The position numbers were made by a program, and so were the translations under genes. The notes under the pieces were generated by a model. The model made no database searches. It was not told the origin of the DNA and saw only the letters and a list, made by a program, of their open reading frames with translations. Shown here piece by piece: positions 57,013-64,000 of a DNA stretch of 64,000 nt. How positions within the stretch are numbered: position 1 is the first letter of the stretch; each line of letters begins with the position of its first letter. The stretch is taken from the NCBI GenBank assembly GCA_014526335.1, contig JACTAT010000297.1:548586-612585 (forward strand), written 5' to 3'. The DNA comes from Chrysaora quinquecirrha (lineage: Eukaryota; Cnidaria; Scyphozoa; Semaeostomeae; Pelagiidae).

Positions 57013-57716
57013 CCATCATTATCATGAAATTACTTACTTTCCGTTGCCTGTTGTTCTTTCTTGAAGCTTTGTTGAAATCTTTCAATGCTTGAAAATTCTT
57101 GATATTCCTCTGAGGATGTCTGTGAAAGGAATTTAAGAGTGTAATTTCACATTTTACAAAGAGCTTGCAGCTCTCCTTGGATTAGTTTGGTTGGAATCTT
57201 GCAGCTCTCATTTAGATTAGTTTGGTTGGGTCCAAACCTACAGTCAAACATTGTGCCAGTACCCCCTCACCATCTACCCATTTTCTTCACTTAACATTCA
57301 TGCAAGCACAGAAATACCAGTAAAATTTCTGAGAAAACATTTACACCCTGTTTACATGGGAGAGAAAGATACGTAGGGGGCCATTGCAACTTGCCCACAC
57401 AAAAATCAAACTTTCCAGTCTGGGACTCATCAAGACAAAAATCTTGCCAGGCTGGAAAGTCTGCTCTGTGTTTAGGCAAGTTGCAACAGCTTAAAAACAT
57501 GCTGCACACTTATTGCATGGGGCAAGACCTTGCACATGCTAAGCAAATTTCTGGGCTGGAAAACCAGACCAAGATGTTGAGTTGTTGCCAAAAAATCAAT
57601 GCAAATGAGTCAAATACCTCAGCTAAGCTTGCATGACCAAAGTTTGGCTTCTTTGCAGAATCACTTCCATCATAAGAATCAATTGAGTCCTCTTGCTTTA
57701 TTTTCCTTTTGCTCAT
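30481..57716 (-). CDS. PBRM1: Polybromo-1 (BAF180-type PBAF subunit)
   Basis: PBRM1 targets the PBAF (SWI/SNF) remodeller to acetylated chromatin. Order seen: acidic/basic N-terminus (MSKRKIKQEDSIDSYDG), five bromodomains, two BAH domains, HMG box, two zinc-finger-like motifs, Gln/Pro-rich region, and the conserved tail LRHSEAYLR|YIEGL...DALWALRDHLL with stop. Exons 5' to 3': 57716-57618, 57119-57038, 56828-56560, 55831-55743, 54882-54788, 54310-54178, 53533-53464, 52993-52895, 52624-52556, 51865-51737, 51084-51031, 50861-50784, 50065-49912, 49274-49238, 48871-48772, 48234-48181, 47990-47913, 47213-47124, 46855-46804, 46254-46169, 45337-45255, 45080-44951, 44748-44524, 44415-44324, 43822-43762, 43062-42991, 42866-42765, 42435-42361, 42018-41757, 41143-41068, [gap], 39404-39310, 36734-36663, 36323-36213, 35209-35087, 34625-34430, 33641-33584, 33429-33338, 33034-32796, 32705-32598, 31894-31690, 30676-30481. 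About 1,530 residues are seen. Roughly 50 BAH2 residues are missing from the model, and the 33338/33034 junction is out of phase. Confidence 0.95.
30712..30945. mobile_element. CATGTCGCG-family MITE upstream of the last PBRM1 exon
   Basis: Left end GTAAAACTAGGAGACATGTC, right end CAAGTCTCCTAGTTTAACC. It starts about 36 bp from the acceptor of exon 30676-30481. Confidence 0.82.
30990..31630 (-). mobile_element. Cluster of three SINE C copies
   Basis: Copies at about 30990-31205, 31222-31450 and 31465-31630 share TAGCTC..GTGGAAACGTCG-type A boxes and GGGTTCAAATTCC-type B boxes on the minus strand. They fill the PBRM1 intron before the last exon. Confidence 0.78.
32060..32400. mobile_element. 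GGGCATACTTAAAAGC-family element, one terminus
   Basis: Same order of words as the 21085 copy: AAACATTATTGGGCATACTT, ACGTCAGAAACAGACCG, GAACTCTTTCTGTATAAAC and TTTTGGTTTTGATTCC. PBRM1 intron. Confidence 0.75.
33147..33212 (+). mobile_element. SINE B 5' fragment
   Basis: GAAGGTGCTGTGGCGCCG, TCTAATCCAGCTGACTCGTG, AGAAGCTCAGTGTGGTC. Confidence 0.7.
33986..34166 (-). mobile_element. SINE B, minus orientation
   Basis: GGTGACGGTGAAATAGTGTA, GGGGTCGAACCCTGACCTC (B box complement), CAGCTGGATTAGGCCACGAC. PBRM1 intron between 34625-34430 and 33641-33584. Confidence 0.8.
34261..34400. repeat. Seven 20-bp tandem units beside a PBRM1 donor site
   Basis: The unit AAGGCAAGGTTACCAACAAT repeats seven times with few changes. 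On the minus (sense) strand each unit contains TTGGTAACC, which resembles a 5' splice site. The array begins about 30 bp inside the intron after exon 34625-34430. Confidence 0.93.
34815..35050 (+). mobile_element. Rearranged SINE C copy
   Basis: The tail words (AAATCTATCCTTGTATTCGC) precede the head words (GGTGCTGAAGAAAGCTCAAC, CTCTTTAGCTCAATGTTATC). This is what the middle of a tandem pair looks like: tail of one copy, then the next copy. Confidence 0.7.
35230..35425. mobile_element. CAAACATT-family MITE left half, cut by an AAGC array
   Basis: It starts TTAAGGCAATGGGAAAAAG with CAAACATTGTTTGTC and ends at GCAATGTTTTGCGACGTTGC, where the AAGC array begins. The SINE with that tail probably inserted here. 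Confidence 0.7.
35427..35631. repeat. AAGC/AAAC tetranucleotide array, expanded SINE tail
   Basis: About 50 units of AAGC with AAAC variants adjoin the end of a minus-strand SINE copy (35632-35830). Other copies of that SINE end in a short GCTTGCTTGCTT tail, so this array is best read as an expanded 3' tail. Confidence 0.9.
35632..35830 (-). mobile_element. SINE A copy with an expanded tail
   Basis: The minus strand carries the body in family order (GTACCCAGGGTATTCATTC, GGGCACAAGCTGCGGG). The adjoining AAGC array at 35427-35631 is its tail. The head is truncated after CGAATCTCGTCGGGAC. Confidence 0.8.
36831..39015. repeat. 2.2 kb satellite of 8-bp GGATAAGW units in a PBRM1 intron
   Basis: About 270 head-to-tail copies of GGATAAGT and GGATAAGA fill most of the intron between 39404-39310 and 36734-36663. 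A rarer variant pair (taaatgg at 37661 and 37941; ataggataactgg at 37821 and 38101) repeats at exactly 280 bp, which shows a segmental duplication of 35 units. Near the right end a GGAAAAGTGG variant recurs at 64-72 bp. The unit has no stop in any minus-strand frame, which creates very long spurious open frames. Confidence 0.97.
39686..39750. repeat. Short GTTA array in a PBRM1 intron
   Basis: About 14 GTTA/TTTA units. It has the same unit as the arrays in HFM1 and TMEM43 introns. Confidence 0.8.
40735..40797. mobile_element. CATGTCGCG-family MITE, internally deleted
   Basis: About 63 bp remain, with CCCTGGGAGACAAGCC and the right end ACATGTCTCTTAGTTTACCC. Confidence 0.6.
41023..41060. repeat. 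Short ATC trinucleotide tract
   Basis: Imperfect ATC/ATAATC units lie just inside the intron after exon 41143-41068. Confidence 0.8.
41165..41735. repeat. TCAAG pentanucleotide satellite filling a PBRM1 intron
   Basis: Over 100 TCAAG units, with interspersed AAGGCACTCC and AAGTCCG variants, occupy about 93 percent of the 613-bp intron between exons 42018-41757 and 41143-41068. The array leaves only about 20 bp to each splice site. A plus-strand open frame of 235 codons here is repeat-derived. Confidence 0.96.
42060..42345. mobile_element. GGGCATACTTAAAAGC-family element, one terminus
   Basis: AACAGCGGAAACATTTTTGG through CATCAGAAACAGACCAAAAC to GAACTCTTTCTGTCTACAC. It lies between PBRM1 exons 42435-42361 and 42018-41757. 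Confidence 0.75.
42361..44415 (-). other. PBRM1: PBRM1 BAH domain 1
   Basis: Five exons give YRPGDFVYVQIG, HIVFIEKLWVNKQG, MYCCWFYRPEETFHLASRK, FLEK|ELFRSDHYS, and DDIYVCESRYHVRTRNFKKIK. This is a complete BAH fold for protein-protein interaction on chromatin, with all phases consistent. Confidence 0.9.
43167..43465. mobile_element. MITE-like element with GGGGGCTTATTCGAG words
   Basis: It is flanked by TTACCGTAAATCCTCGA on the left and TAGTATTTACGGTA on the right, an imperfect inverted repeat. The interior has several G-run plus CTTATT(C)GAG motifs. Related G-rich fragments are at about 5879-5930 and 26485-26525. PBRM1 intron. Confidence 0.65.
45138..45220 (-). mobile_element. SINE A fragment
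   Basis: The plus strand has GGGTTCTGGCAGCTATGCAG and ATGGACCTGCTGATTGTG, the complement of the SINE A 3' body. Confidence 0.6.
45522..46027. mobile_element. Tandemly duplicated CAAACATT-family MITE
   Basis: Left ends occur at about 45564 and 45750. Each is preceded by a matching flank (TTGCACTGAAAA..CCAATTAGTTTCT), so roughly 186 bp of flank plus element is duplicated. The right terminus is at 46027. Confidence 0.78.
46804..48871 (-). other. PBRM1: PBRM1 bromodomain D (BD5-like)
   Basis: Exon 48871-48772 carries a Ser/Pro-rich linker and the first helix. Then come DNTGRMLCTIFGKLPAKS, DYPDYYVLIKKPIDLTKI, LMFDNACRYNEPDSQVYK and DALTLQREMIRKKAEII. The intron after the first of these exons (48771-48235) is almost entirely a polypurine tract. 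The NACRYNEP string aligns with vertebrate BD5 (NACTYNEP). Confidence 0.88.
48291..48747. repeat. Polypurine (GAA/GAGG-rich) tract occupying a PBRM1 intron
   Basis: The plus strand is almost pure A/G for about 450 bp, with a few GAT, GAC and CAA interruptions. It makes up most of the 537-bp intron between 48871-48772 and 48234-48181. The sense RNA is therefore polypyrimidine. Overlapping open frames here are low complexity and not genes. Confidence 0.95.
49375..49447 (-). tRNA. tRNA-Ile (anticodon AAU)
   Basis: On the minus strand a full cloverleaf can be read. The acceptor arm is GGCCGGT paired with ACTGGCC, the D arm has GCTC...GAGC, and the anticodon loop is CTAATAA (anticodon AAT). The T arm is GTGGG-TTCGAGA-CCCAC. 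A TTTT run follows within about 10 bases, as expected for Pol III termination. No intron is present. The gene sits in the PBRM1 intron between exons 50065-49912 and 49274-49238, in the same orientation. A GTTCGAGAC box B and a near-canonical A box (TAGCTCAGTCGG) support function. Confidence 0.92.
49495..49879. mobile_element. CAAACATT-family MITE beside the tRNA-Ile gene
   Basis: It runs from CAAACGACCAAACATTG to TTTGGCCAGGGCCTA, starting about 48 bp upstream of the 5' end of the tRNA gene and ending 33 bp before PBRM1 exon 50065-49912 in plus coordinates. Confidence 0.78.
50130..50700. other. GC-richer unidentified insertion in a PBRM1 intron
   Basis: About 570 bp with markedly higher GC than the flanking intron and many CG dinucleotides, between exons 50861-50784 and 50065-49912. 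It contains a 101-codon plus-strand frame (starts MSYQMSHVDV) with no recognisable domain. The left part has TAGTCTAACAAGGC and the right part GTTGGTAGACTGAAC, but clear terminal repeats were not found. Confidence 0.4.
51245..51422 (-). mobile_element. SINE A, minus orientation
   Basis: The plus strand reads CTAGCAGCTATACAGCTGAT, GGATGGACAGCTGAAGTGAC and TTTGAATTCACGACCTGC, the complement of the SINE A body and head. PBRM1 intron. Confidence 0.72.
51500..51650 (-). mobile_element. SINE B, minus orientation, 3'-truncated
   Basis: ATCTCAGTGGTAGATTAACT, GCTCGAACCCTGACCAC and CAGCTGGATTACACTACATT. It follows a SINE A fragment. Confidence 0.78.
51993..52375. mobile_element. CAAACATT-family MITE
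   Basis: Termini CTCTGGTCAAAAGATCAAAC and TTTGGCCAGGATCTA. A second left-end-like sequence at about 52090 suggests a nested or duplicated arm. Confidence 0.75.
52556..54310 (-). other. PBRM1: PBRM1 bromodomain B (BD3-like)
   Basis: Four exons build one bromodomain: DNYGRLLSEPFMRLPSKR, then SYPDYYNVIRKPMSL, then DLDLVFTNARAYNEETSLLYK with the conserved Asn, then DATTLQMFMKEKKKELQKL. The domain boundaries follow the exon boundaries in the same way as in the two following bromodomains. Confidence 0.88.
53610..53695 (+). mobile_element. tRNA-like SINE head
   Basis: GTGTAGTGGTTAGCACTTTT (A-box-like) and GCGGTTCAAATCCAGGC (B box) lie about 38 bp apart. The arms do not form a full cloverleaf, so it is a SINE head rather than a tRNA gene. 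A related 3' body (CTCGGATAATCATGAAAA) recurs at about 53840. Confidence 0.55.
54530..55505 (+). mobile_element. Cluster of SINE C copies
   Basis: Copies at about 54530-54712, 55022-55262 and 55265-55505 carry GAAGCCCGAAATAGCCGAAA-like heads, CTCTTAGCTCAGTGGAATTG-like A boxes and GGTTCGAATTCC-like B boxes. They flank PBRM1 exon 54882-54788. Confidence 0.75.
55743..56828 (-). other. PBRM1: PBRM1 bromodomain A (equivalent to vertebrate BD2)
   Basis: Almost the whole domain lies in one exon (56828-56560): DSDGRLIWEMFEELPSR, DYPEYYKVIKDPIDL, then NAHTFNERGSQIYK with the acetyl-lysine-contacting Asn region. The next exon starts DASVIKK, which matches the post-BD2 helix of vertebrate PBRM1 (DANSIKK) and not the post-BD1 segment. 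The preceding exons hold only a short polar N-terminus, so a BD1 equivalent is not visible. Confidence 0.85.
56110..56345 (+). mobile_element. tRNA-like SINE (fourth type)
   Basis: GTGGTGCAGTGGTTAGCGTG resembles an A box and GTGGGTTTGAGCCACGG a B box. The body CTACCCAGGTGTATAAATGG and GGGTACCTGGTCGGTAG resembles SINE 3' bodies seen in several invertebrates. Single copy in this window. PBRM1 intron. Confidence 0.65.
56888..57024. repeat. ATC trinucleotide tract next to a PBRM1 donor
   Basis: An imperfect ATC/TCA array begins 13 bp inside the intron after exon 57119-57038. On the sense strand it reads (GAT)n. A smaller ATC tract sits at 41023-41060, directly after exon 41143-41068. Confidence 0.9.
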
Positions 57717-58613
57717 CTTTCACCCAGATAACCTCCTTGAAAAATTCAGGAGATTTAAATTCTAAAGGAAGGAAAAGTCAAAGTTTCAAAAATATGAGGA
57801 AAAATTCAAAAGCTGTCTGTAAGGTCATGAAATTTAGAGCTTCATTTAGTGATAAAGATTAAAACTTCAGAAACGAGAGAGGAAAGTCGGCCAAAAGGTA
57901 CATTCAGTCGGCAGCAAACCTATATGATAACTTCTTCACATCCTTATGAAAGCTGGCCTAGGCAGTCAGGTCAGTGGGCCTAACTGTTGTCTTGTGTGTG
58001 GACAGAGCCTTCTTCTGGGTTTCAACATCAACGGCTCACCACTCACAAAACCATCTTGTAAATCATTAAATGGTTAATTACAAAAAGAAAAGTTTAGTTT
58101 CAAAACTAAATTACCTTTCAATCTGTAACAGGCAAACCAGTTGACGAAAAAGAGATTTCTTTTGTTCAAACAGCCGTTCATTGACTTTTGTTGTGATGGA
58201 TGGAGGATGGCAAATTGCGCGCGGCTTTCAACATGAAGGTCTGGTAACTAGTAATAAATTAATTCATCATCATAATCATAATCACAAATTTAACACTTGC
58301 TAAAATATGGGGTTTTGAAAACATCACAATTCACAAAAATACAGAATTTCTAAATAAATAGAAATACTTGCCAACTAAAAAAACCTTATACAAATTGGGC
58401 AACACAACCAAAATTCTAACTACTATACATTTTGCACCACAAAACACTGAAGGAACATTTAAAATGATCCGGAAAATATTTACAACCATTCTCAAGTTTA
58501 TAAAACTACTGCGTTTTCCAGTATTTCAAATATCGGACAAAAAGACACCATCCAGCTGGTAATAGGGCACATTTAATACACGCAGAAATTTGCAAAAAAA
58601 AACTCAAACAGAC
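57717..58613. other. Intergenic region: PBRM1 5' side and PNPLA8 3' side
   Basis: Both flanking genes are on the minus strand, so this stretch holds the PBRM1 promoter and 5' UTR and the PNPLA8 3' UTR. An ATTAAA hexamer on the minus strand at 58577-58572, about 37 bp after the PNPLA8 stop, is a plausible polyadenylation signal. I see no other gene. Confidence 0.45.
58572..58577 (-). promoter_or_regulatory. Possible polyadenylation signal (ATTAAA) of PNPLA8
   Basis: The common variant hexamer lies 37 bp downstream of the PNPLA8 stop codon on the sense strand. Position and sequence fit, but no transcript evidence is available. Confidence 0.3.
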
Positions 58614-61600
58614 CTACTGCCTCATCGCCATTCTAAGATTAAAATTATCTCTCGCAGAGTCATAAATTGATTTCTTTTTCTTGAGTGAGTCTGCAGCTTT
58701 TTGGAATTTCCATTCGTATTTGTTCATGTAATTTCTTGCGTCAGTTTGAAGTTGTTCTAACACTTTAGGCCCACTTTCATCTAGCGGAACGTCAATCGAC
58801 ATGTTTGGGTTAAATCTGAAGTAAGTGGTCGATGGTAGAAGATCTTGTAGGGTGACGTGTACAGCTATAATGAAGAAAGACAATCATTGCAATCAAGTCG
58901 ACTAAAATTTCATTGCGACTAGGAGTTTTATCGTCTGAATGGTCTGACTTTTGCCGAGTATCATGCTAGCAAACCCATGCACACTTGGACAACTTCTCCG
59001 AGTATCATTTTAGACTCCGTTTACACTATGCCGGTACGAGACGAATACTGTACGAAACTATACCGTTTTGGCCTTGCGTCTACACTATGTCGGCACAATT
59101 TTGGTATGAATACGGTACGAAATGAATATGATACGCTAACAAGCTTCATCTTAAAACGGCATAGTGTAAATGCCTGAATACGGTACAGTTTGATGCCGCT
59201 TTGCTGAATGTATGAGAGAAAAAAACAATTACTCTTTGTTCTCGATGACATGAAACAATAGGTTTTAGAGAAAAACTGATGACCTTGCTCATCGTATTCA
59301 TTTCATACCACAAAAAACACGATATTCTAGCTGTACAGTGGAGAGATGTCATTTGTAAAGTGCAGTGATGTCATCAGTAAAGTTGAGGTATATCATCAGT
59401 ACAGTACTGTCAGTACTGAAAAACCTCAACCGTACTGATGATATTCCTCCACTATACTGCACACCCTCGATTGCACTGCACAGACATTATCTTGGGGGTT
59501 CAGGGGATGCGGGTAGGTTAGAGGAAAAATCAATTAACGAAATACGTTTTTTCTCCACCCACCTTCCACATCAGTTGCACTCGCTACAAGTTTAAGTAGC
59601 TTTGCTCTCAGACTTGTAAACGAAGCAGTATGTGGTCCTGATCTGCCATGATATAATCCAGTGCCGACTGAAACAACAGTCTGCAATGGTGTATGAGGCC
59701 ATAAGAGTTTTGATTCATGAATAGCTAATGCGCAAGGATTGTTTGTTAGTAGTCCACCATCCTAGAAGATAAGGAGATATATTGGTTTAACTTCACATGA
59801 TAATTTTAGTTCGATTTCGCGAAGAGCGAAAACATCACTGGACATGCATAAAAGCTGTGCAAAAAATGAAGGTGCTGTGGCGTCGTGGTGTAATCCAGCT
59901 GACTTGTGGTGTCAGAAGCTCAGTGTGGTCAGGGTTCGAGCCCAGCTACGGTAGCGTCACAGCCAGGGTCGAGGCCTCGATTAGTTAACCTACTACTGAG
60001 ATCCTATTGACTGGTGCTAGCTAAAACACCATTTAACCTTCACCTTCACCAAATAATTTTTCGTCTAAAGGCCTGGCTTAAAACTAGGAGACATGTCGCG
60101 TGCAACATTAATGTCTCCTCAGTGTCTCCCAGTTTAGCCAGGTCGGAAAATTTGTAGCGCACGACAAAATTTGTATGAAGAGACACGCATATGTTTCTGG
60201 GAGACAACAGAAACATTTCTTGCCTCCACGACATGTAAACGACTCGGGGGACATATTGTTCGCTTGTCACTCGCATGTTTAGCCACCCTAGGAGACACAC
60301 CGAATACAGTGTCGCGCGCGACACGTCTCCTAGTTTAGCCAAGAACCCCTCCCCCGTGGGTGTGAGAAACCGTAGCTATTGTATTCAGTGTTTTGGTCCA
60401 AGAACCGATTCACATACCCTGTTACAGATATTTCAAAACTTTAACACAAATGGGTATAAGTGATTCGTGTTCGCTTACTTGATGAATATCGGAAGCCAGT
60501 TTGCATTCTTCGAAATAACCAGGAGCTGCGCAGGAGGCTTGTAATGCTTCCCATAATTTATGCCTGCTGCTGCCAAGATATGCACTTTTCATCATCTCCG
60601 GAGGCAGTGAGTAATTTCTGAATACATATGGTTGTAATACAACATGATTTACCAAGGTAGACACAGCAGCAACCTGCAAAAAACAAAAATCTTTAATCAG
60701 AATAGCAATGGAGCAAGGGTGCAACCTTGCGGGAATCCTCTAGTGGCTGGGGGCATTACAGACAGTATATGTCTTGTTTAGAACTTGGTACAACAAAAAG
60801 TTCCCATTTTCGGCATTTGGGAATTCGGAGGTATTTGAAGGCATTTGGTGTGAGACAAAGTCAGAATTTCCAAATCGACCATGTCTTTTTTGATACATGA
60901 TAACCTGGCAGTTTTAGGTTGACCCTTTGGTTTTCTTGATGATGATTGGGCCTCATCGAGTAGCTAGAATACGGTTGAAATAGATTACGACGTTATGCGT
61001 TGGACTGGCAAGACTTCTGTCTATAGAATTGCGATTAACTGTGGAAACATTTTCGGGCATACTTAAAAGCTTTTTTCATCTGACACTCCTCAGGAGCTAG
61101 ATCCTCAGGCCACCGTTTAGGAATCTGTCCACATCAAAACCAAAAGGCCGGTTCTGTGTAGACAGAAAGAGTTTGTTTCCTCACTTGAACTCTTCAATTA
61201 ATTTTCTTTGTTCTTCCCTTTCCAACTGGTGCATTTCGAACCGCATCTTGGTATACATTCCGCCCTAGTTGATTGTTTCAGTCTGTTTCTGACGTTCATA
61301 CTCTGAGGAGTATCAGACAAAAAAACATTTTAAGTATGCCCGAAAATGGTTTCGCTGTTGTTTATTGCAAGTCAAAAACTATTTACTTCTATCTATATGT
61401 ATCTGCTTCAAGAAACTGGTTAATTACCTTTGGGATTTTGCTGCTACATGCAGTTTCGTATAAAAAATCTTTTTCTCCAACTTCAGCTCTAAGACAAAAT
61501 CGAAAATACTTAATAACAACACAATATTTATACAGGATGATTAAAAATAGCTGCAATCAAGAAAAAGTGAAGGTGCAATGTTGTATTTAGCACCAGTCAC

Positions 61601-64000
61601 TATGGTCTCGGCAATAGATAAACTCTAACGAGACGACGATCTTGTTTGTATCAAGATTGCTAATTTTGAAAGGTCCTAAATTTCAATTGGTGATATTTCA
61701 TGCTGAAGCCTGGCTTCCATATAGCCAAAAGTGGCAGCGCCAGTGCTGAGACACAGCTGTACCAGCGCTGAGACAGTGCTGCGACGGTTTTAGTGCTAAT
61801 GGAAAAACTTCTTTACGGTGGCTCTACCGCGGCACAGGCGTCCGTGAGGTGTTTTGACACTCGCCTTTGTTCTCATTGAGCACATGACTGTAAAAAGCCA
61901 ATCAAATGCGAGGAAATACGAAACCATTTTATAGCAACCAGTCTCAGCACTGGTACAGCCGTGTTTCAGGAATGGCACAGTCACTTTTATGGAAAACAGA
62001 AGCAGGAATTCGAGAATTTCCTTCTTTTCCTTGTTATTTTAGTGATAACTTTACGATCAATCCGGACAACTTCTCGTGAATTCCAATTCCCAAAACTTGA
62101 CTTAAATGTTGCATCCCGATTGCAATGTTGCTCTATCTCGGAGCTTCATGTGCTATATGAATCCATGGGACTCAGTTAAGCGATCTACATCTGCTCTGGT
62201 TATAGTGCTTTGCTAATCGACAATTTTGCAAGAGCAAGAACAAATGAACATAGATTGTAAACATATATCCTTTGAAATTGAGCATTTGCCATTTGCCTTA
62301 GAACCTCTTTTGTGTTTTTACTATCTGAAATCGTTTTGTTCCTTGTTGATCCTTCAATTTAACCGGGTAGAGTATTTCTCTCGAAAGTTGCGTTATCTTG
62401 TCTAGTTTTCGGAAAAAATTACATTTAATGGCAGGGCTTCCTAACAAAATATTCTTAAGGGCCCCGAGCTTATTCCATTACGCCACGGCAGAGAGTTACT
62501 TACTTTAAAATATTGACCAAGACATCAGTGTCATAAAATGCATGTTTGAAAAACAGCTTTCCAGCCCCAAATACAGCATTTGTTTCAAATATTTCAGAGC
62601 TCAGTCGTTTGTAAAGACCTCCAGCTTCTTCCAATGGGGTGTTTTTAAATGCCAGCAAAAAAGCCAACATTGCACCAGTGCTTGTTCCAACTACCAAGTC
62701 GAACATTTCATTGATTCTTTGTCCACAAAGAGCTTCTAATTTCTTCAGGATTTCTATTGCAATTACTCCTCTATAAGAAAAATAGATCATTAAGTGGAAG
62801 CAAGATATAATAAGAGAACTAAGATAGTCTAAAACTTGTCCATAGTTTATCCGTAGGCAAAGTGACATTCTATTTTTGTAGCAAGACTCTTATAGGTTTA
62901 TGTCGCGGTTTGGTCCCAGAATAGAAACTGAAGCACTTTACTTCGTCACTTTTCTTAGGATAAACCTGTGCAAGACTAGACTTATTACCTTCCTCCCACT
63001 CTTTCGGAAACAGTTTCTTACAACAACAACAACAACATACAGCTGTTTCCTCAGATTAGTTGGAGCGGGGTGGTGGAGTGTGGAGGAACATAGACTACAA
63101 CAAATGTAATAAGTCTAGCACAAGACATCAAAATACCCTGACATTAAAAGGCAGTAAACTTAGTTTCTTTTAAACTGACTTGTTAAATTTGTATCTGAAC
63201 CACAAAATTATACAGTTATTTTGTAATGCCTGAATAACCCTCAAGAAGCATGAATCAAAATGGGCTAAAGTGACAAGATCCATTTTGACTATGTTGGTTC
63301 TCTTACTTTGTCTTGGTGAAAGCAAGAATATGCTTTTAACATATGCTGCTTATAAAAAGCCTCACCTCCCTGCCACACCCCCTATTACACCATATACTCC
63401 ACACTAAAATTACAAAGTAAAGTAGAAAAGAGATTTTCATACCTTGTTCCTCCACCATCAATTGAAAGAATCCTAACTCCACTTCCTTTAACAGCATCAG
63501 TCCATCCTAGAATACTAAGAGCAATCTTAGCCTGCCTCCTGACACTTGCATCTTTAGTCTCTTCTCTGATACAAAGCAATAAAGATATACCTCCATCTCT
63601 TCTTAGCAATGATCTCGTTACTGGATACTTATTCATATGTGTAATAAGTTCCTCTAAACGGCTAAGTCTTGATAGATCTGTCGATGACCTTCTTATCAGA
63701 TTCAGCAAAGTTCTAGCTCTTGTCTGGATGCTTGCTACTGTTTTTCCAGAGCTTGTATAAATCAGATTTTCTGTTTTATCTTTCAACCCTTGTAACTCCT
63801 TCTCTTTGTATAATTCTTGAAGTTTTTCTTCAGTTGAACTTGAGTTCATCATTAAGACGTCACGGAGAAGGGAGGTTGGGGATTTCAATTTTGATATTAA
63901 GTCACTAAAACTCCATTCAGAAGAAGCATCTGACTTATTTCTTAGTTGCAACTGTAACTTTTTCAGAGTCAAATGACATCTTTTGCTTGCAATGTGGAAG
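58614..64000 (-). CDS. PNPLA8: PNPLA8 (calcium-independent phospholipase A2-gamma), C-terminal part
   Basis: PNPLA8 is a patatin-like lipase of mitochondria and peroxisomes that hydrolyses phospholipid acyl chains with a Ser-Asp dyad. Exons, 5' to 3': 64000-63443 (open at the window edge), 62770-62504, 61488-61428, 60673-60479, 59761-59563, 58864-58614. All junctions are in phase. Seen: an N-terminal helical region, oxyanion loop ILSIDGGGTR|G, nucleophile elbow GTSTG in VVGTSTGAMLAFLLAF, VAAVSTLVNHVV, YVFRNYSLPP, CAAPGYFEE, catalytic Asp in Q|DGGLLTNNP, VSVGTG, then TTYFRFNPNMSIDVPLDE and a charged C-terminus ending AMRQ with TAG. About 510 codons are visible against roughly 780 in human, so the targeting N-terminus is beyond the right edge. 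Confidence 0.94.
59018..59172. mobile_element. Small MITE with TTTACACTATGCCG inverted termini
   Basis: Begins CGTTTACACTATGCCG and ends CGGCATAGTGTAAATG, with internal GGTACGAAAT and ATTTGGTAT words. It lies in the PNPLA8 intron between 59761-59563 and 58864-58614. Confidence 0.75.
59868..60055 (+). mobile_element. tRNA-derived SINE B, full copy
   Basis: GAAGGTGCTGTGGCGTCGTG, A-box-like TGGTGTAATCCAGC, B box GGGTTCGAGCCC, then GTCGAGGCCTCGATTAGTTA and an end complementary to the GGTGAAGGTTAAATGG start of the minus copies. PNPLA8 intron. Confidence 0.82.
60068..60343. mobile_element. CATGTCGCG-family MITE
   Basis: Full-length copy, termini AAACTAGGAGACATGTCGCG and CGACACGTCTCCTAGTTTAG, in the PNPLA8 intron between 60673-60479 and 59761-59563. 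It abuts a SINE at 59868-60055. Confidence 0.85.
61028..61370. mobile_element. GGGCATACTTAAAAGC-family fold-back element with both arms
   Basis: Left arm GGAAACATTTTCGGGCATAC, right arm its complement (GTATGCCCGAAAATGGTTTC). The right arm ends about 58 bp downstream of the donor of PNPLA8 exon 61488-61428. Confidence 0.78.
61568..61655 (-). mobile_element. SINE B 3' fragment
   Basis: GTGAAGGTGCAATGTTGTAT, TTAGCACCAGTCACTATGGT, CTCTAACGAGACGACGATC. PNPLA8 intron. Confidence 0.6.

Overview
The window is animal nuclear DNA: AT-rich, dense in introns, and full of short non-autonomous transposons, tRNA-derived SINEs and simple-sequence arrays. There are no operons, ribosome-binding sites or bacterial-type genes. 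Four conserved metazoan genes were rebuilt exon by exon from splice sites, reading phase and remembered family sequence. The ancestral-looking intron density and the repeat landscape suggest a cnidarian or another early-branching invertebrate. That placement is inference.

Layout: (1) 0.6-22.9 kb, minus strand: HFM1/MER3, the meiotic DNA helicase, about 35 small exons, with its 3' end beyond the left edge. (2) 23.3-29.1 kb, plus strand: TMEM43, ten exons, head-to-head with HFM1 across about 440 bp that probably acts as a shared promoter. (3) 30.5-57.7 kb, minus strand: PBRM1/polybromo, 41 recognised exons, tail-to-tail with TMEM43. It has five recognisable bromodomains, two BAH domains, an HMG box, two zinc-finger-like motifs and a Gln/Pro-rich tail. 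(4) 58.6-64.0 kb, minus strand: the C-terminal half of PNPLA8, a calcium-independent phospholipase, cut by the right edge. A tRNA-Ile(AAU) gene lies inside a PBRM1 intron.

Nearly all the rest is intron. It holds at least three fold-back/MITE families, three tRNA-derived SINE families, and satellites: a 2.2 kb 8-bp array, a 0.57 kb TCAAG array that is almost a whole intron, a 0.45 kb polypurine tract that is almost a whole intron, an AAGC array, a 21-bp minisatellite, a 20-bp array and several tri/tetranucleotide tracts. The longest open frames in the window (up to 739 codons) are artefacts of these arrays.

The four genes have unrelated roles: meiotic crossover, inner nuclear membrane/ER, chromatin remodelling and lipid metabolism. 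They form no evident pathway. The most notable molecular feature is a textbook U12-type AT-AC intron in HFM1. It splits the codon just before a Cys of the conserved C-terminal Cys/His cluster. No undescribed multi-gene system is visible.
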